The notes below the pieces were generated by a model. The model worked only from the letters and a program-made list of their open reading frames with translations. It ran no database searches and was not told the origin of the DNA. The position numbers and the translations under genes were made by a program. A stretch of DNA of 32,319 nt from an uncultured Prevotella sp. Its GTDB lineage: Bacteria > Bacteroidota > Bacteroidia > Bacteroidales > Bacteroidaceae. Position 1 is the stretch's first letter, and the number at the start of each line of letters is the position of its first letter. The stretch covers positions 1 to 32,319 of the forward strand of contig CALCHM010000153.1 of assembly GCA_937901345.1 (NCBI GenBank). Direction: 5' to 3'. This document shows, in pieces, positions 25,276 to 32,319 of the stretch.

Positions 25276-25614
25276 TTACTTCGTTTGCGCATACCCCTCC
25301 TTGTGCAACAAATCGATGAGCGGTTGACGCACATCACCTTGGATTACAATCTCGCCGTCCTTGGCTGTGCCACCTGTTGATAATTTCGTTTTTAGGAGTT
25401 TGCCCAACTGCTTTAGGTCGTCGTCTGTGCCAACAAAGCCTGTGACGAGGGTTACCGTCTTGCCCTTTCGACCCGCGCGCTCCATGCGAACGCGCAATTT
25501 CTGTTGTGCGGGAGGAAGCGTCTCTTGTTCTTCAACAACGTCTTCTTCGGTGGTGAATTGAAAGTCGGGATTTGTAGAATAAACCACGCCCAACCGAGAT
25601 TTCCAATCTGACAT
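25276..25614 (-). CDS. SUI1-domain translation factor (YciH-like)
   Basis: A 112-residue protein whose C-terminal 75 residues form an eIF1/SUI1 domain: KLRVRMERAGRKGKTVTLVT, then FVGTDDDLKQLGKLLKTKLS, GGTAKDGEIVIQGD and LIDLLHKEGY. The Gly-Gly-Thr loop followed by EIVIQGD is the family signature. Bacterial members such as YciH resemble eukaryotic eIF1 and influence start-site fidelity, although the role in bacteria is still loosely defined. The N-terminal 35 residues are acidic and variable. It lies 200 bases upstream of the ComEA-like gene with no link evident. Confidence 0.93.
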   Translation of the reverse strand: MSDWKSRLGVVYSTNPDFQFTTEEDVVEEQETLPPAQQKLRVRMERAGRKGKTVTLVTGFVGTDDDLKQLGKLLKTKLSTGGTAKDGEIVIQGDVRQPLIDLLHKEGYAQTK

Positions 25615-25675
25615 AGTAGTAGAGTTATGCTATAGTTAATCTAGGAGGAAGGAGATTGGGAAATCCTAGAATTAA

Positions 25676-25711
25676 AATACTCCACAAACTTATGATAGCA
25701 AGTGGAGTATT
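25676..25711 (-). terminator. Terminator of the flotillin operon
   Basis: AATACTCCAC pairs with GTGGAGTATT over 10 bp with a 16-base loop. Read on the minus strand the hairpin is followed by TTAATT, giving a T-rich tail after the flotillin stop at 25737. Confidence 0.75.
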
Positions 25712-25736
25712 CATATCTAGGGATGTAGTTAATGTT

Positions 25737-27107
25737 TTATTTCTTTACTTCAACAACTTCAGCCTCTTGAACGGGTTCTTGCTTTTTCTTCGCAAGATAT
25801 TCGGGGAGGTTGAGTCCTGCCATATCGAAGAGTTCATTGAGAGGAGGAACGCTCTGCATGAGTCCAGAAACAAAGTTAGCTGTGGAACCCTTACCGCCAT
25901 TAGCGCCCTGACCGCTGTCCCAAACAGTAACGTGGTCGATATTGATGCCCTTAACGGCTTCAACTTGCGTCTTAACGAGTTCGGGAAGTTTTTCAAGCAA
26001 GAGGAGCATATAAGCCTTGTTAGCATCTCCGCCAGCTGCTTGTACCATCTTGTCGTAACCCGCAGCCTGCTTCGTAAGGATTTCGTAGAGACCCTTTGCT
26101 TCAGCTTCCATCTTTGCATAGATTGCATCGGCTTCACCCTTAGCGTTGACGCGCATCTGTTCAGCTTCAGCTTCAGCAGCAATAATGAGGCGCTGCTTTT
26201 CAATTTCTTGAGGTACGATGACGTTTGCGGTTTCCGTACTACGTTCGCGTTCAGCGCGTGCCAATTCGGCATCACGTTCAGCAGCATATGCTTCTTCAAG
26301 CGCCTTTGCCTGTTGCACCTTTTCAGCTGCGTTTGCCTTACGTTGTGCTTCAGCTTCGCGTTCGCGGCGGTGTGCTTCTGAGTTTGCTATTTCAACTTTC
26401 GCTTCGTTTTCACCCTTTACGGCTTGTGCGTTGGCTTCGGCTGTGCGCACACGTGTTTCTCTCACGGCTTCTGCCTTACCGATTTCACCCACCTTTTCTT
26501 GTTCTGCAACTCTCACCTTCGCTTCGTTGATAGCGCGTGCTGCTGCTTCACGACCAAGTGCTTCGATATAACCCGATTCGTCCTTGATGTCGGTTACATT
26601 CACGTTGATGAGGCGAAGACCGATTTTCTTCAATTCCACTTCCACGTTTGCAGAAATGTTTTCCAAAAACTTATCACGGTCGTTGTTTAACTCTTCAATG
26701 CTCATAGTTGCAATAACCAAACGCAACTGACCGAAGAGAATATCGCGTGCCAATTCTTGAATCTGCGTGGGAGAAAGACCGAGAAGACGCTCTGCTGCTG
26801 CAATCATATAATCAGGATCGGTAGAGATACCAACTGTAAAACGGCTGGGCACGTCAACGCGGATGTTCTGGCGGCTCAAGGCGTTAGTAAGATTCGCATC
26901 AATAGAAATGGGGATAAGACTGAGGTAAGCATAATCCTCAATAACGGGCCACACGAAGGCACCACCGCCATGAATACACTTGGCAGAACCTTTACCCTTA
27001 TTACCGTAGATTACGAGAATCTTGTCGGAGGGACAACGACGATAGCGATTTAATAGCGCTACGATGGTGAAAACACCAATTAAGACACCAATAATGATAA
27101 GTTCCAT
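25737..27107 (-). CDS. Flotillin-like SPFH membrane protein
   Basis: A 456-residue protein with an N-terminal membrane-inserted segment (MELIIIGVLIGVFTIVALLN), an SPFH/band 7 domain over about residues 28-200 (VIYGNKGKGSAKCIHGGGAF and DVPSRFTVGISTD), a long Ala/Glu-rich coiled coil (about 200-330) and a C-terminal region ending in a charged tail. This is the flotillin/YuaG layout. Flotillins form oligomers that organise membrane microdomains. It is the second gene of an operon with an NfeD-like protein 40 bases upstream, the standard partner arrangement. Confidence 0.93.
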   Translation of the reverse strand: MELIIIGVLIGVFTIVALLNRYRRCPSDKILVIYGNKGKGSAKCIHGGGAFVWPVIEDYAYLSLIPISIDANLTNALSRQNIRVDVPSRFTVGISTDPDYMIAAAERLLGLSPTQIQELARDILFGQLRLVIATMSIEELNNDRDKFLENISANVEVELKKIGLRLINVNVTDIKDESGYIEALGREAAARAINEAKVRVAEQEKVGEIGKAEAVRETRVRTAEANAQAVKGENEAKVEIANSEAHRREREAEAQRKANAAEKVQQAKALEEAYAAERDAELARAERERSTETANVIVPQEIEKQRLIIAAEAEAEQMRVNAKGEADAIYAKMEAEAKGLYEILTKQAAGYDKMVQAAGGDANKAYMLLLLEKLPELVKTQVEAVKGINIDHVTVWDSGQGANGGKGSTANFVSGLMQSVPPLNELFDMAGLNLPEYLAKKKQEPVQEAEVVEVKK

Positions 27108-27147
27108 AATTAAGTAGATTTAGTGGTTTAAAGTTTCGTTGATTTTA

Positions 27148-27732
27148 TTATGAAAGGCGAGCAGTTACGAGCAATGCGCCTCCTGCACTGCCGATAATAT
27201 CAACAGTTTGTCCTGAAGAAATCATCTCGTCGTCGTTGGTTACGGCATCATATTCGCGCGCCACACCATTGAGACTCACCAGTACTTTGCCCTTACCATT
27301 GCGTTTAGGGGGGATGCGAAGGTAAACTTCTGCCTTCTTACCTACGGCTTCTTCCATGCGCACAGCGCCATTACCTTCAAACTTCATCATTTGCTTAAAG
27401 ATAAGCATGAACGAAGCAACAAAGAAACAACCGCAAACAAGCGCTGCAAGTATCAGTAAACCATCTTGAGGAATGATCTCTCTAAAACTAACTCCGGCCC
27501 ATCCAAAACCAACGAAGAAGATAATCACATTCTTAATAGAGAAGAGATCCATCCCTGTTGCGGCATCTAGACCATCTCCGGCGCTCACATCGACATCCAT
27601 ATCTACATCGCCCATTCCGATGAGCGAGAGAATGAATTGAATCACCATGACGAGTGTGCCAATCAACGCGCATCCCCAAAATATTTGCATCAGCGTGGGG
27701 AGTTCCATGTATAAGTTCCAATAATGTGCCAT
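27148..27732 (-). CDS. NfeD-like membrane protein, flotillin partner
   Basis: A 194-residue protein of the short NfeD/YuaF type: three hydrophobic segments at about 14-36, 65-82 and 90-112, and a C-terminal OB-fold domain from about 125 (GNGAVRMEEAVGKKAEVYLR) to the end (DIIGSAGGALLVTARLS). There is an acidic loop with DVDMDVDVSAGDG after the first helix. It lacks the serine protease domain of long NfeD proteins. Such proteins are encoded with flotillins and are thought to support microdomain function. The operon has a good promoter at 27777-27807. Confidence 0.88.
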   Translation of the reverse strand: MAHYWNLYMELPTLMQIFWGCALIGTLVMVIQFILSLIGMGDVDMDVDVSAGDGLDAATGMDLFSIKNVIIFFVGFGWAGVSFREIIPQDGLLILAALVCGCFFVASFMLIFKQMMKFEGNGAVRMEEAVGKKAEVYLRIPPKRNGKGKVLVSLNGVAREYDAVTNDDEMISSGQTVDIIGSAGGALLVTARLS

Positions 27733-27776
27733 ATTCGTTTTTTTTGAGTTAGATATGTTGAGAACTATTGTTACTG

Positions 27777-27807
27777 CAAATATACTAAAAAAACTTTGAA
27801 TCTCAAA
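27777..27807 (-). promoter_or_regulatory. Promoter of the nfeD-flotillin operon
   Basis: On the minus strand TTTG (27804-27807), 19 bases, then TATATTTG (27777-27784). Spacing and sequence match the Bacteroidetes consensus exactly. Confidence 0.85.
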
Positions 27808-27834
27808 GGGTTTTGTTCAAAAAATCACAGGATT

Positions 27835-28551
27835 TTAGCAACGTCGTCCTCCGGCATAAATTGCGAATATTGCGGGTATTTTACCAAGGTCTGGCAACCC
27901 TTTCTGCTTCCACTCCTTGAGCGTCATCGAGCGGATGTATTCTTGCTCAGTTGTTATCCCTGCCGCTACACAAAGTCGCGTCTGCGGGGCACAAGCTGAG
28001 AGGATATCGGCAAAGAGTTTGGCATTGCGATAGGGAGTCTCAATGAAGAGTTGGGTTTGATTTTCATGCATAGAGCGTTGTTCCAACTGTTTCAATCGCT
28101 TGCTTCGCTCTGACGAGTCGATGGGCAAGTATCCGTGGAAGGCGAAACTCTGACCGTTAAATCCGCTTGCCATTACCGCCAAGAGTATGGACGAGGGACC
28201 TACAAGAGGCACCACTTGATGCCCCTCACGTTGTGCGATGGCAACGATGTCGGCGCCAGGATCGGCAACTGCCGGACAACCTGCCTCTGAAATAACCCCC
28301 ACCGATTCGCCACGGCGCAGGGGTTCAAGATATTTGGAAAACAATGCGGCATCGGCATGCTTACCCATGGGATAGAATTGTAGTGCGTCGATATCTATCG
28401 ATTTCTCCACTTGTTTCAAGAAGCGGCGAGCGGTGCGCAACTCTTCAACGATGAAGTGGCGAATGCTTAGGATGATTTCTTTGTTATATGCTGGCAAAAC
28501 GCGCTCATGAGGCGTGTCGCCAAGTGTCACGGGGATAAGATAGAGGGGCAT
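27835..28551 (-). CDS. SAM-dependent methyltransferase, RsmI-like paralogue
   Basis: A 238-residue protein of the tetrapyrrole (corrin/porphyrin) methylase fold. It begins LYLIPVTLGDTPHERVLP and carries SVGVISEAGCPAVADPGADI and VVPLVGPSSILLAVMASGFN, which form the SAM site as in RsmI. The RsmI signature near residue 35 (EDTR-type) is replaced by VEELRTARRF, so it is a distinct paralogue found in Bacteroidetes rather than the 16S C1402 methyltransferase itself. The substrate is probably RNA but is not established. It is the last of three minus-strand genes after mtaB and the glycosyltransferase, with about 100 bases between it and the latter. Confidence 0.87.
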   Translation of the reverse strand: MPLYLIPVTLGDTPHERVLPAYNKEIILSIRHFIVEELRTARRFLKQVEKSIDIDALQFYPMGKHADAALFSKYLEPLRRGESVGVISEAGCPAVADPGADIVAIAQREGHQVVPLVGPSSILLAVMASGFNGQSFAFHGYLPIDSSERSKRLKQLEQRSMHENQTQLFIETPYRNAKLFADILSACAPQTRLCVAAGITTEQEYIRSMTLKEWKQKGLPDLGKIPAIFAIYAGGRRC

Positions 28552-28651
28552 GACTAGAGAGATAGAGGGGTGGGGGGGTAAAGTTAGAAGCGCGCTTCAT
28601 GAGATACTTGGAGGTGCTTCAGAATCCGTTTAAAACTGCCTCATGATGCGT

Positions 28652-29698
28652 TTAAAGGTGCTTGAACTGGCTAAAATTCTTAATACCTTTGGCATAGAAG
28701 TGCCACAAAATGCTGAAGCCCGTGCGTTCGGGAATGGTGTTAGGCACTGCCATCTGTAGATTTTCCTTGCGCTGCACCACAAAGTCGGGTTTCATGCGTT
28801 GAAACTCCTTTCTGGCTTTGATTACGGCACGGAAATTGGCGAGGTCAAACGTTGCGAGAAATTTAAACGCAGCGATATAGTCTAACAAGGTGCGTATGCG
28901 CATCACGGAGTGCAGTTCTGCTTCGGGTAGATTTTTATAAAGCATCAACAAGTTGTTGCGGAAGTTTAAGAATGTCTTACGCGGATTTCCTTGATCTAGC
29001 GTACCTCCGCCTACATGATATGCCACACTCTGAGGTATGCAAACGATGCGTCGTCCCCTGCTTCGCAGGCGCCAACAAAGGTCTATTTCCTCCATGTGGG
29101 CAAAGAAACGTCCATCGAGTCCTCCCGATTGTTCCCAATCGGTTTTTCGTATCATTAAGGCGGCGCCTGTTGCCCAAAGCACGTCCTTGACGTCGTCATA
29201 TTGTCCGTGGTCTTTCTCTACCACATGAAATATGCGTCCGCGGCAGAAGGGGTATCCATAGCGATCTAGAAAACCTCCAGAGGCGCCAGCATATTCAAAG
29301 TAGTCTTTTTCACGCTGACTGCGCAATTTGGGTTGGCAAGCTGCCACGTCGGCATGCGCTTCCATGTATGCGAGCAGGGGGCGCAACCATCCTTCGCTCA
29401 CTTCTACGTCGGAGTTGAGGAGCAGCAAGTAGGGATAATCTACCTGAGCGAGTGCACGATTATAGCCCTCTGCGAAACCATAATTTTGGTCGAGCACGAT
29501 GTGCGCTATGGTGGGAAACTCTGCCTTGAGCATCTCTAACGAACCATCTGTAGAGGCATTATCTGCCACGATGACCTCAGCGAGTTCCTCTGAATAACGC
29601 ACAACGGAGGGAAGAAAGCGGCGCATCATCTCCTTGCCGTTCCAATTTAAGATAACAACGGCAATTTTCTTAGTTTCTATTATGCTTGGTGTGCCCAT
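28652..29698 (-). CDS. Family 2 glycosyltransferase
   Basis: A 348-residue inverting glycosyltransferase. The N-terminal GT-A domain has VVILNWNGKEMMRRFLPSVV near residues 14-33, then VADNASTDGS (nucleotide-sugar site) and YLLLLNSDVEVSEGW, which contains the metal-binding DxD-like acidic pair. HMEEIDLCWRLRSRG, about residues 200-214, carries the catalytic ED-type motif. It resembles rhamnosyltransferase-type GT2 proteins of the WcaA/RfbF group. There are no strong membrane segments, so it is likely membrane-associated from the cytoplasm. Its start overlaps the last 19 bases of mtaB, so the two genes are translationally linked. The acceptor is unknown. Confidence 0.9.
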   Translation of the reverse strand: MGTPSIIETKKIAVVILNWNGKEMMRRFLPSVVRYSEELAEVIVADNASTDGSLEMLKAEFPTIAHIVLDQNYGFAEGYNRALAQVDYPYLLLLNSDVEVSEGWLRPLLAYMEAHADVAACQPKLRSQREKDYFEYAGASGGFLDRYGYPFCRGRIFHVVEKDHGQYDDVKDVLWATGAALMIRKTDWEQSGGLDGRFFAHMEEIDLCWRLRSRGRRIVCIPQSVAYHVGGGTLDQGNPRKTFLNFRNNLLMLYKNLPEAELHSVMRIRTLLDYIAAFKFLATFDLANFRAVIKARKEFQRMKPDFVVQRKENLQMAVPNTIPERTGFSILWHFYAKGIKNFSQFKHL

Positions 29699-31017
29699 AA
29701 TGTTTCTTGTTCAGGGGTAAAGTTTCCGAGAGTTACAATAGAAAGGGTGTTGTCAATAGCGGAGCATCCCTCCGAGGTTGTTACGCGAATGTAATTGTCG
29801 GTAAATCCGCTGAGCGGCGCTCCCTTTTTGGAATGTTCCCACAATACGGGACGCTGGGTACCCACATATTTTTCATAATGTGCCTTGCGCTTTTCCTCAG
29901 AGAGTTCTAGCAGGCGTTGACTTCTGTCATGCTTGGTTTGGGCGTCGACCTTATGGGGTATTTCCAAGGCGCGTGTGCCTGGACGTTCGGAGTAGGAGAA
30001 GACGTGTAACTGAGAAATCTCTAAACTCTTGATGAACTGGTAGGCCTGCTCAAATAATTCGTCTGTCTCTCCGCGCATACCCACAATGACGTCTACACCG
30101 ATAAAAGCATCTGGCATGACACGCTTAATGTATGCAATGCGCTGAGCAAAGAGTGCTGTGTCATACCGACGTCTCATCAACTTTAGCACCTCGTCGCTTC
30201 CACTCTGAAGGGGAATGTGAAAATGGGGCATAAACTTCTTTGACGCTGCGCAGAAGTCAATGATTTCGGGCGTCAGGAGGTTGGGTTCGATAGATGAAAT
30301 TCGGTAACGCTCAATGCCTTCCACTTTGTCTAGTTCTTGGACGAGATCATAGAAACTCTCGCCCGTAGTTCGCCCGAAATCGCCAATATTTACGCCCGTA
30401 ATAACAATTTCTTTACCTCCAGCCATTGCCACTTCTTGTGCCTGCTTGACGATGCTTTCAATCGTGCCGTTACGACTCTTTCCGCGTGCCATGGGTATGG
30501 TGCAATAAGTGCAGTAGTAGTTACAACCATCTTGAACCTTAAGGAAATAGCGTGTGCGATCGCCATGCGAACAAGAGGGCACAAAGGTCTTAATCTCCTT
30601 CGTGGGCACAGCAATGGCCTCATGGCACGCCTCGCCTTGAGGAAGCGCATATTTCTTCTCCCAGCGCTCTTCAATAAGGCGGATGACGTCGCCCTTCTGC
30701 TCCATCCCCACCACTAAATCTACGCCCTCGAAGGCAGCAATCGTGTCGGGTTGTAACTGGGCGTAACACCCCATCACCACAACAAAGGCGCCTGGATGCT
30801 GACGCGTGAACTTATGAATAGTCTGCCGACATTTGGAATCGGCCACGTCGGTAACACTACACGTGTTGATGATGCATAAATCGGCCGCTTCGCCCCTTTG
30901 CACCATAATCATGCCACGTTGGCGCAGGGCATCTTGAAGCGAAGAGGTCTCAGCGAAGTTTAGTTTGCAACCCAAGGTGTGGAAGGCCGCTTTTTTATGT
31001 TTCAAAGGGGTGTTCAT
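29680..31017 (-). CDS. mtaB: tRNA t6A37 methylthiotransferase MtaB
   Basis: A 445-residue radical-SAM methylthiotransferase that converts t6A37 to ms2t6A37 in tRNAs reading ANN codons. The N-terminal UPF0004 domain carries three cluster cysteines (LGCKLNFAE, NTCSVTDVAD and MGCYAQLQP). The radical-SAM cluster motif is at Cys165, Cys169 and Cys172 (GCNYYCTYC). A TRAM domain ends the protein (KGAPLSGFTDNYIRV). The MtaB subgroup is indicated by length and the AFHTLGCKLNFAET opening. A -7 box (TATATTTG, minus strand 31177-31184) lies about 160 bases upstream. Confidence 0.95.
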   Translation of the reverse strand: MNTPLKHKKAAFHTLGCKLNFAETSSLQDALRQRGMIMVQRGEAADLCIINTCSVTDVADSKCRQTIHKFTRQHPGAFVVVMGCYAQLQPDTIAAFEGVDLVVGMEQKGDVIRLIEERWEKKYALPQGEACHEAIAVPTKEIKTFVPSCSHGDRTRYFLKVQDGCNYYCTYCTIPMARGKSRNGTIESIVKQAQEVAMAGGKEIVITGVNIGDFGRTTGESFYDLVQELDKVEGIERYRISSIEPNLLTPEIIDFCAASKKFMPHFHIPLQSGSDEVLKLMRRRYDTALFAQRIAYIKRVMPDAFIGVDVIVGMRGETDELFEQAYQFIKSLEISQLHVFSYSERPGTRALEIPHKVDAQTKHDRSQRLLELSEEKRKAHYEKYVGTQRPVLWEHSKKGAPLSGFTDNYIRVTTSEGCSAIDNTLSIVTLGNFTPEQETLWAHQA

Positions 31018-31176
31018 GACGAATGCTATATATTATGAATATGTGTGTTAAGAAATGTTGCAACGCTGTTTTAGATAGAGACACTCATTATAAAGAACGG
31101 TTCCAAAATTTCTGAATTTCGTTTATTTTTACCTCTATTCTCTGTTCCACCTGTGCCACACCAATTTCTACATTTG

Positions 31177-31184
31177 CAAATATA
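31177..31184 (-). promoter_or_regulatory. -7 box upstream of mtaB
   Basis: Minus-strand TATATTTG matches TAnnTTTG. No correctly spaced TTTG is found, and it would give a leader of about 150 bases. Confidence 0.4.
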
Positions 31185-31351
31185 CTATAAAAGATAGATT
31201 CTATTAATTTTCACTCGCAAAATATGAATATGAAATCCGCCAAAGCGCAAAACGTTGTTACTTATTTGCAAGTTGGAATTATCAAAAAAGAGTGTTAAGT
31301 GTGCTGAAAAACACTTTTTTACGAAAAATAATTAATTTTTCTTATGTAATT

Positions 31352-31382
31352 TTTGGTTGAATTGAAAAAGTCCGTAATTTTG
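31352..31382 (+). promoter_or_regulatory. Promoter of the pentapeptide lipoprotein
   Basis: TTTG (31352-31355), 19 bases, then TAATTTTG (31375-31382), an exact consensus match. The start codon is 53 bases downstream. Confidence 0.82.
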
Positions 31383-31434
31383 CACCGTTTTAATAGGACA
31401 ATTAATTGTATCACTCTTAAAAATTAACAAGAAA

Positions 31435-31632
31435 ATGAAGAAGTTAGTTTTCGTATTCGCTGCTTTCGCTGCAGTATCTTTCGCATCTTGCGGTGGTAAC
31501 ACTGCTGCTACAGAAGTAGCTGCTGATTCTGCTGCTGTAGACACTACAGTTTGTGATTCAGCTGCTTGTGACTCTGCAGTTTGTGATTCAGCTGCTTGTG
31601 ATTCTGCTGCTACTGATTCAGTTGCTGCTTAA
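31435..31632 (+). CDS. Small lipoprotein with xDSAA pentapeptide repeats
   Basis: A 65-residue protein. The lipoprotein signal MKKLVFVFAAFAAVSFASC has its acylated Cys at residue 19. The mature part, about 46 residues, is almost wholly Ala, Asp, Ser, Thr, Val and Cys. From residue 30 it runs as pentapeptides: ADSAA, VDTTV, CDSAA, CDSAV, CDSAA, CDSAA, TDSVA. Cys40, 45, 50 and 55 thus sit at exact 5-residue spacing. It has a strong promoter of its own and two terminator hairpins downstream, so a short abundant transcript is likely. I do not recognise a family; a metal- or redox-related or purely structural role is possible. Confidence 0.8.
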   Translation: MKKLVFVFAAFAAVSFASCGGNTAATEVAADSAAVDTTVCDSAACDSAVCDSAACDSAATDSVAA

Positions 31633-31694
31633 TTATTAGTCAAAGCGAAAGACGTGTATTGCTGAGCGATAGCTGCGCATAAAACACGTATTAG

Positions 31695-31722
31695 ACCTGC
31701 AGGATGCCTGTAGGTTTTTTTG
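31695..31722 (+). terminator. Terminator after the small lipoprotein
   Basis: ACCTGCAGG pairs with CCTGTAGGT (one G-T pair) around ATG, followed by seven T. Confidence 0.88.
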
Positions 31723-31755
31723 TGTGTCTATCTCCTAAGCACACGCTCCTATTTT

Positions 31756-31789
31756 GAGGCCTTTCCGAATGGATTGTGCCTCTTTTTTT
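31756..31789 (+). terminator. Second terminator-like hairpin
   Basis: GAGGC pairs with GCCTC, with an inner TCC/GGA pairing, followed by TTTTTTTG. It may be a back-up for the hairpin at 31695. Confidence 0.55.
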
Positions 31790-32319
31790 GATTTTAACCA
31801 GACAAACAGGAAAACACTCACACCCTTCGTTAAGTCTCACCTACGATTTCTGCGTAAAGCACCCCATGCCGCACCTTCAATGGCGTACTCCAACGCAATA
31901 TGTCACAGAGACTTCCGGAAAACACAGTAGCGCGCCCCCCCCTAGAGCAGTTCAGCCATCCAACGATTATGCCTCATAGCGTAAGTCCCTGCCCACTATC
32001 TGCCTTAGAAAAACTCTTCGCCCCCCTTTTTTCTACTGCAAAGATACAACACGTTCTTGACCGCCTGTCTTTTATTGGCATTTATTGTCATTTAGCAACC
32101 TCCATTTCGCATCTATTCCACTGGCATACAAACTATTACAAAGGTCTTATTTTTCTCAAAAAAACGTCATTATATCCTCGTTTTGTGTTTACTGATTGTA
32201 CCTGTGGGATGGGTTATTGGCATTGGTTATCTTTGTTGAATATGCGGGTGTAGCACCCCTATGGAAAAGGAGGCTTGTAAGTGAAGTCGTCATAGCCATC
32301 AGGTCACCTCCCCCCAATG
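31790..32319. other. Right-edge stretch without a supported gene
   Basis: Open frames exist, the longest being 117 codons at 31900-32253, but none has recognisable motifs, a promoter or a natural composition. A minus-strand TATCTTTG at 32039-32046 could be a promoter for something on that strand. Nothing else is recognised. Confidence 0.4.

Noticed and set aside
31900..32253. 117-codon open frame near the right edge
   Set aside because: No motif, no promoter, composition rich in His, Ser, Pro and Cys unlike neighbours; probably chance.

Overview
The window looks like the chromosome of a Bacteroidales bacterium, most likely a Prevotella-like member of the Prevotellaceae. The evidence is Bacteroidetes-type promoters (TTTG, about 19-20 bases, then TAnnTTTG) before many genes on both strands, few clear Shine-Dalgarno sites, and families typical of this phylum: a CCDC81-type HU plus SPOR protein, an orphan HsdR N-terminal domain protein beside holA, and a tetrapyrrole-methylase-fold paralogue of RsmI. 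Species cannot be assigned from sequence reading alone.

Layout. 1-64: start of a YicC/YloC-family gene leaving the left edge (minus). 551-5528 (plus): a large transglutaminase-like lipoprotein, a GH29 alpha-L-fucosidase and cutC. 5559-6025: a gene-free stretch with a tandem array of 43-bp dyad-bearing units bracketed by two related terminator hairpins. 6064-6987 (minus): miaA. 7286-8972 (plus): HU/SPOR protein and a zinc-ribbon/FHA protein. 9159-11696 (minus): mutS2. 11732-12331: non-coding, with a 158-bp MITE-like inverted-repeat element. 12332-13979: HsdR_N-like orphan (minus) divergent from holA (plus).

13980-16769 is the accessory-looking part: 1.1 kb of very AT-rich DNA with two strong dyads, an XRE-type regulator, and an ORF-less group II intron lying directly against a 38-nt perfect hairpin. 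16770-22457 (plus): a polysaccharide flippase, a small acidic protein, ffh, folD, tRNA-His, a DivIC/FtsB-like protein and a small membrane protein. 22556-31017 (minus): comEC-like and ComEA-like DNA-uptake genes, a SUI1-domain protein, a flotillin/NfeD pair, then mtaB, a family 2 glycosyltransferase and the methyltransferase. 31435-31632 (plus): a tiny lipoprotein made of xDSAA pentapeptides. 31633-32319 has no supported gene.

Most genes are core housekeeping: tRNA modification (miaA, mtaB, tRNA-His), translation and export (SUI1, ffh, mutS2), replication (holA), one-carbon metabolism (folD), cell division (DivIC) and DNA uptake (comEA/comEC). I see no complete new defence or mobile system. 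The most unusual signals are non-coding: the 43-bp array, the MITE-like element, the intron placed against a hairpin, and a recurring family of terminator hairpins at gene ends. The pentapeptide lipoprotein is the most unusual protein.
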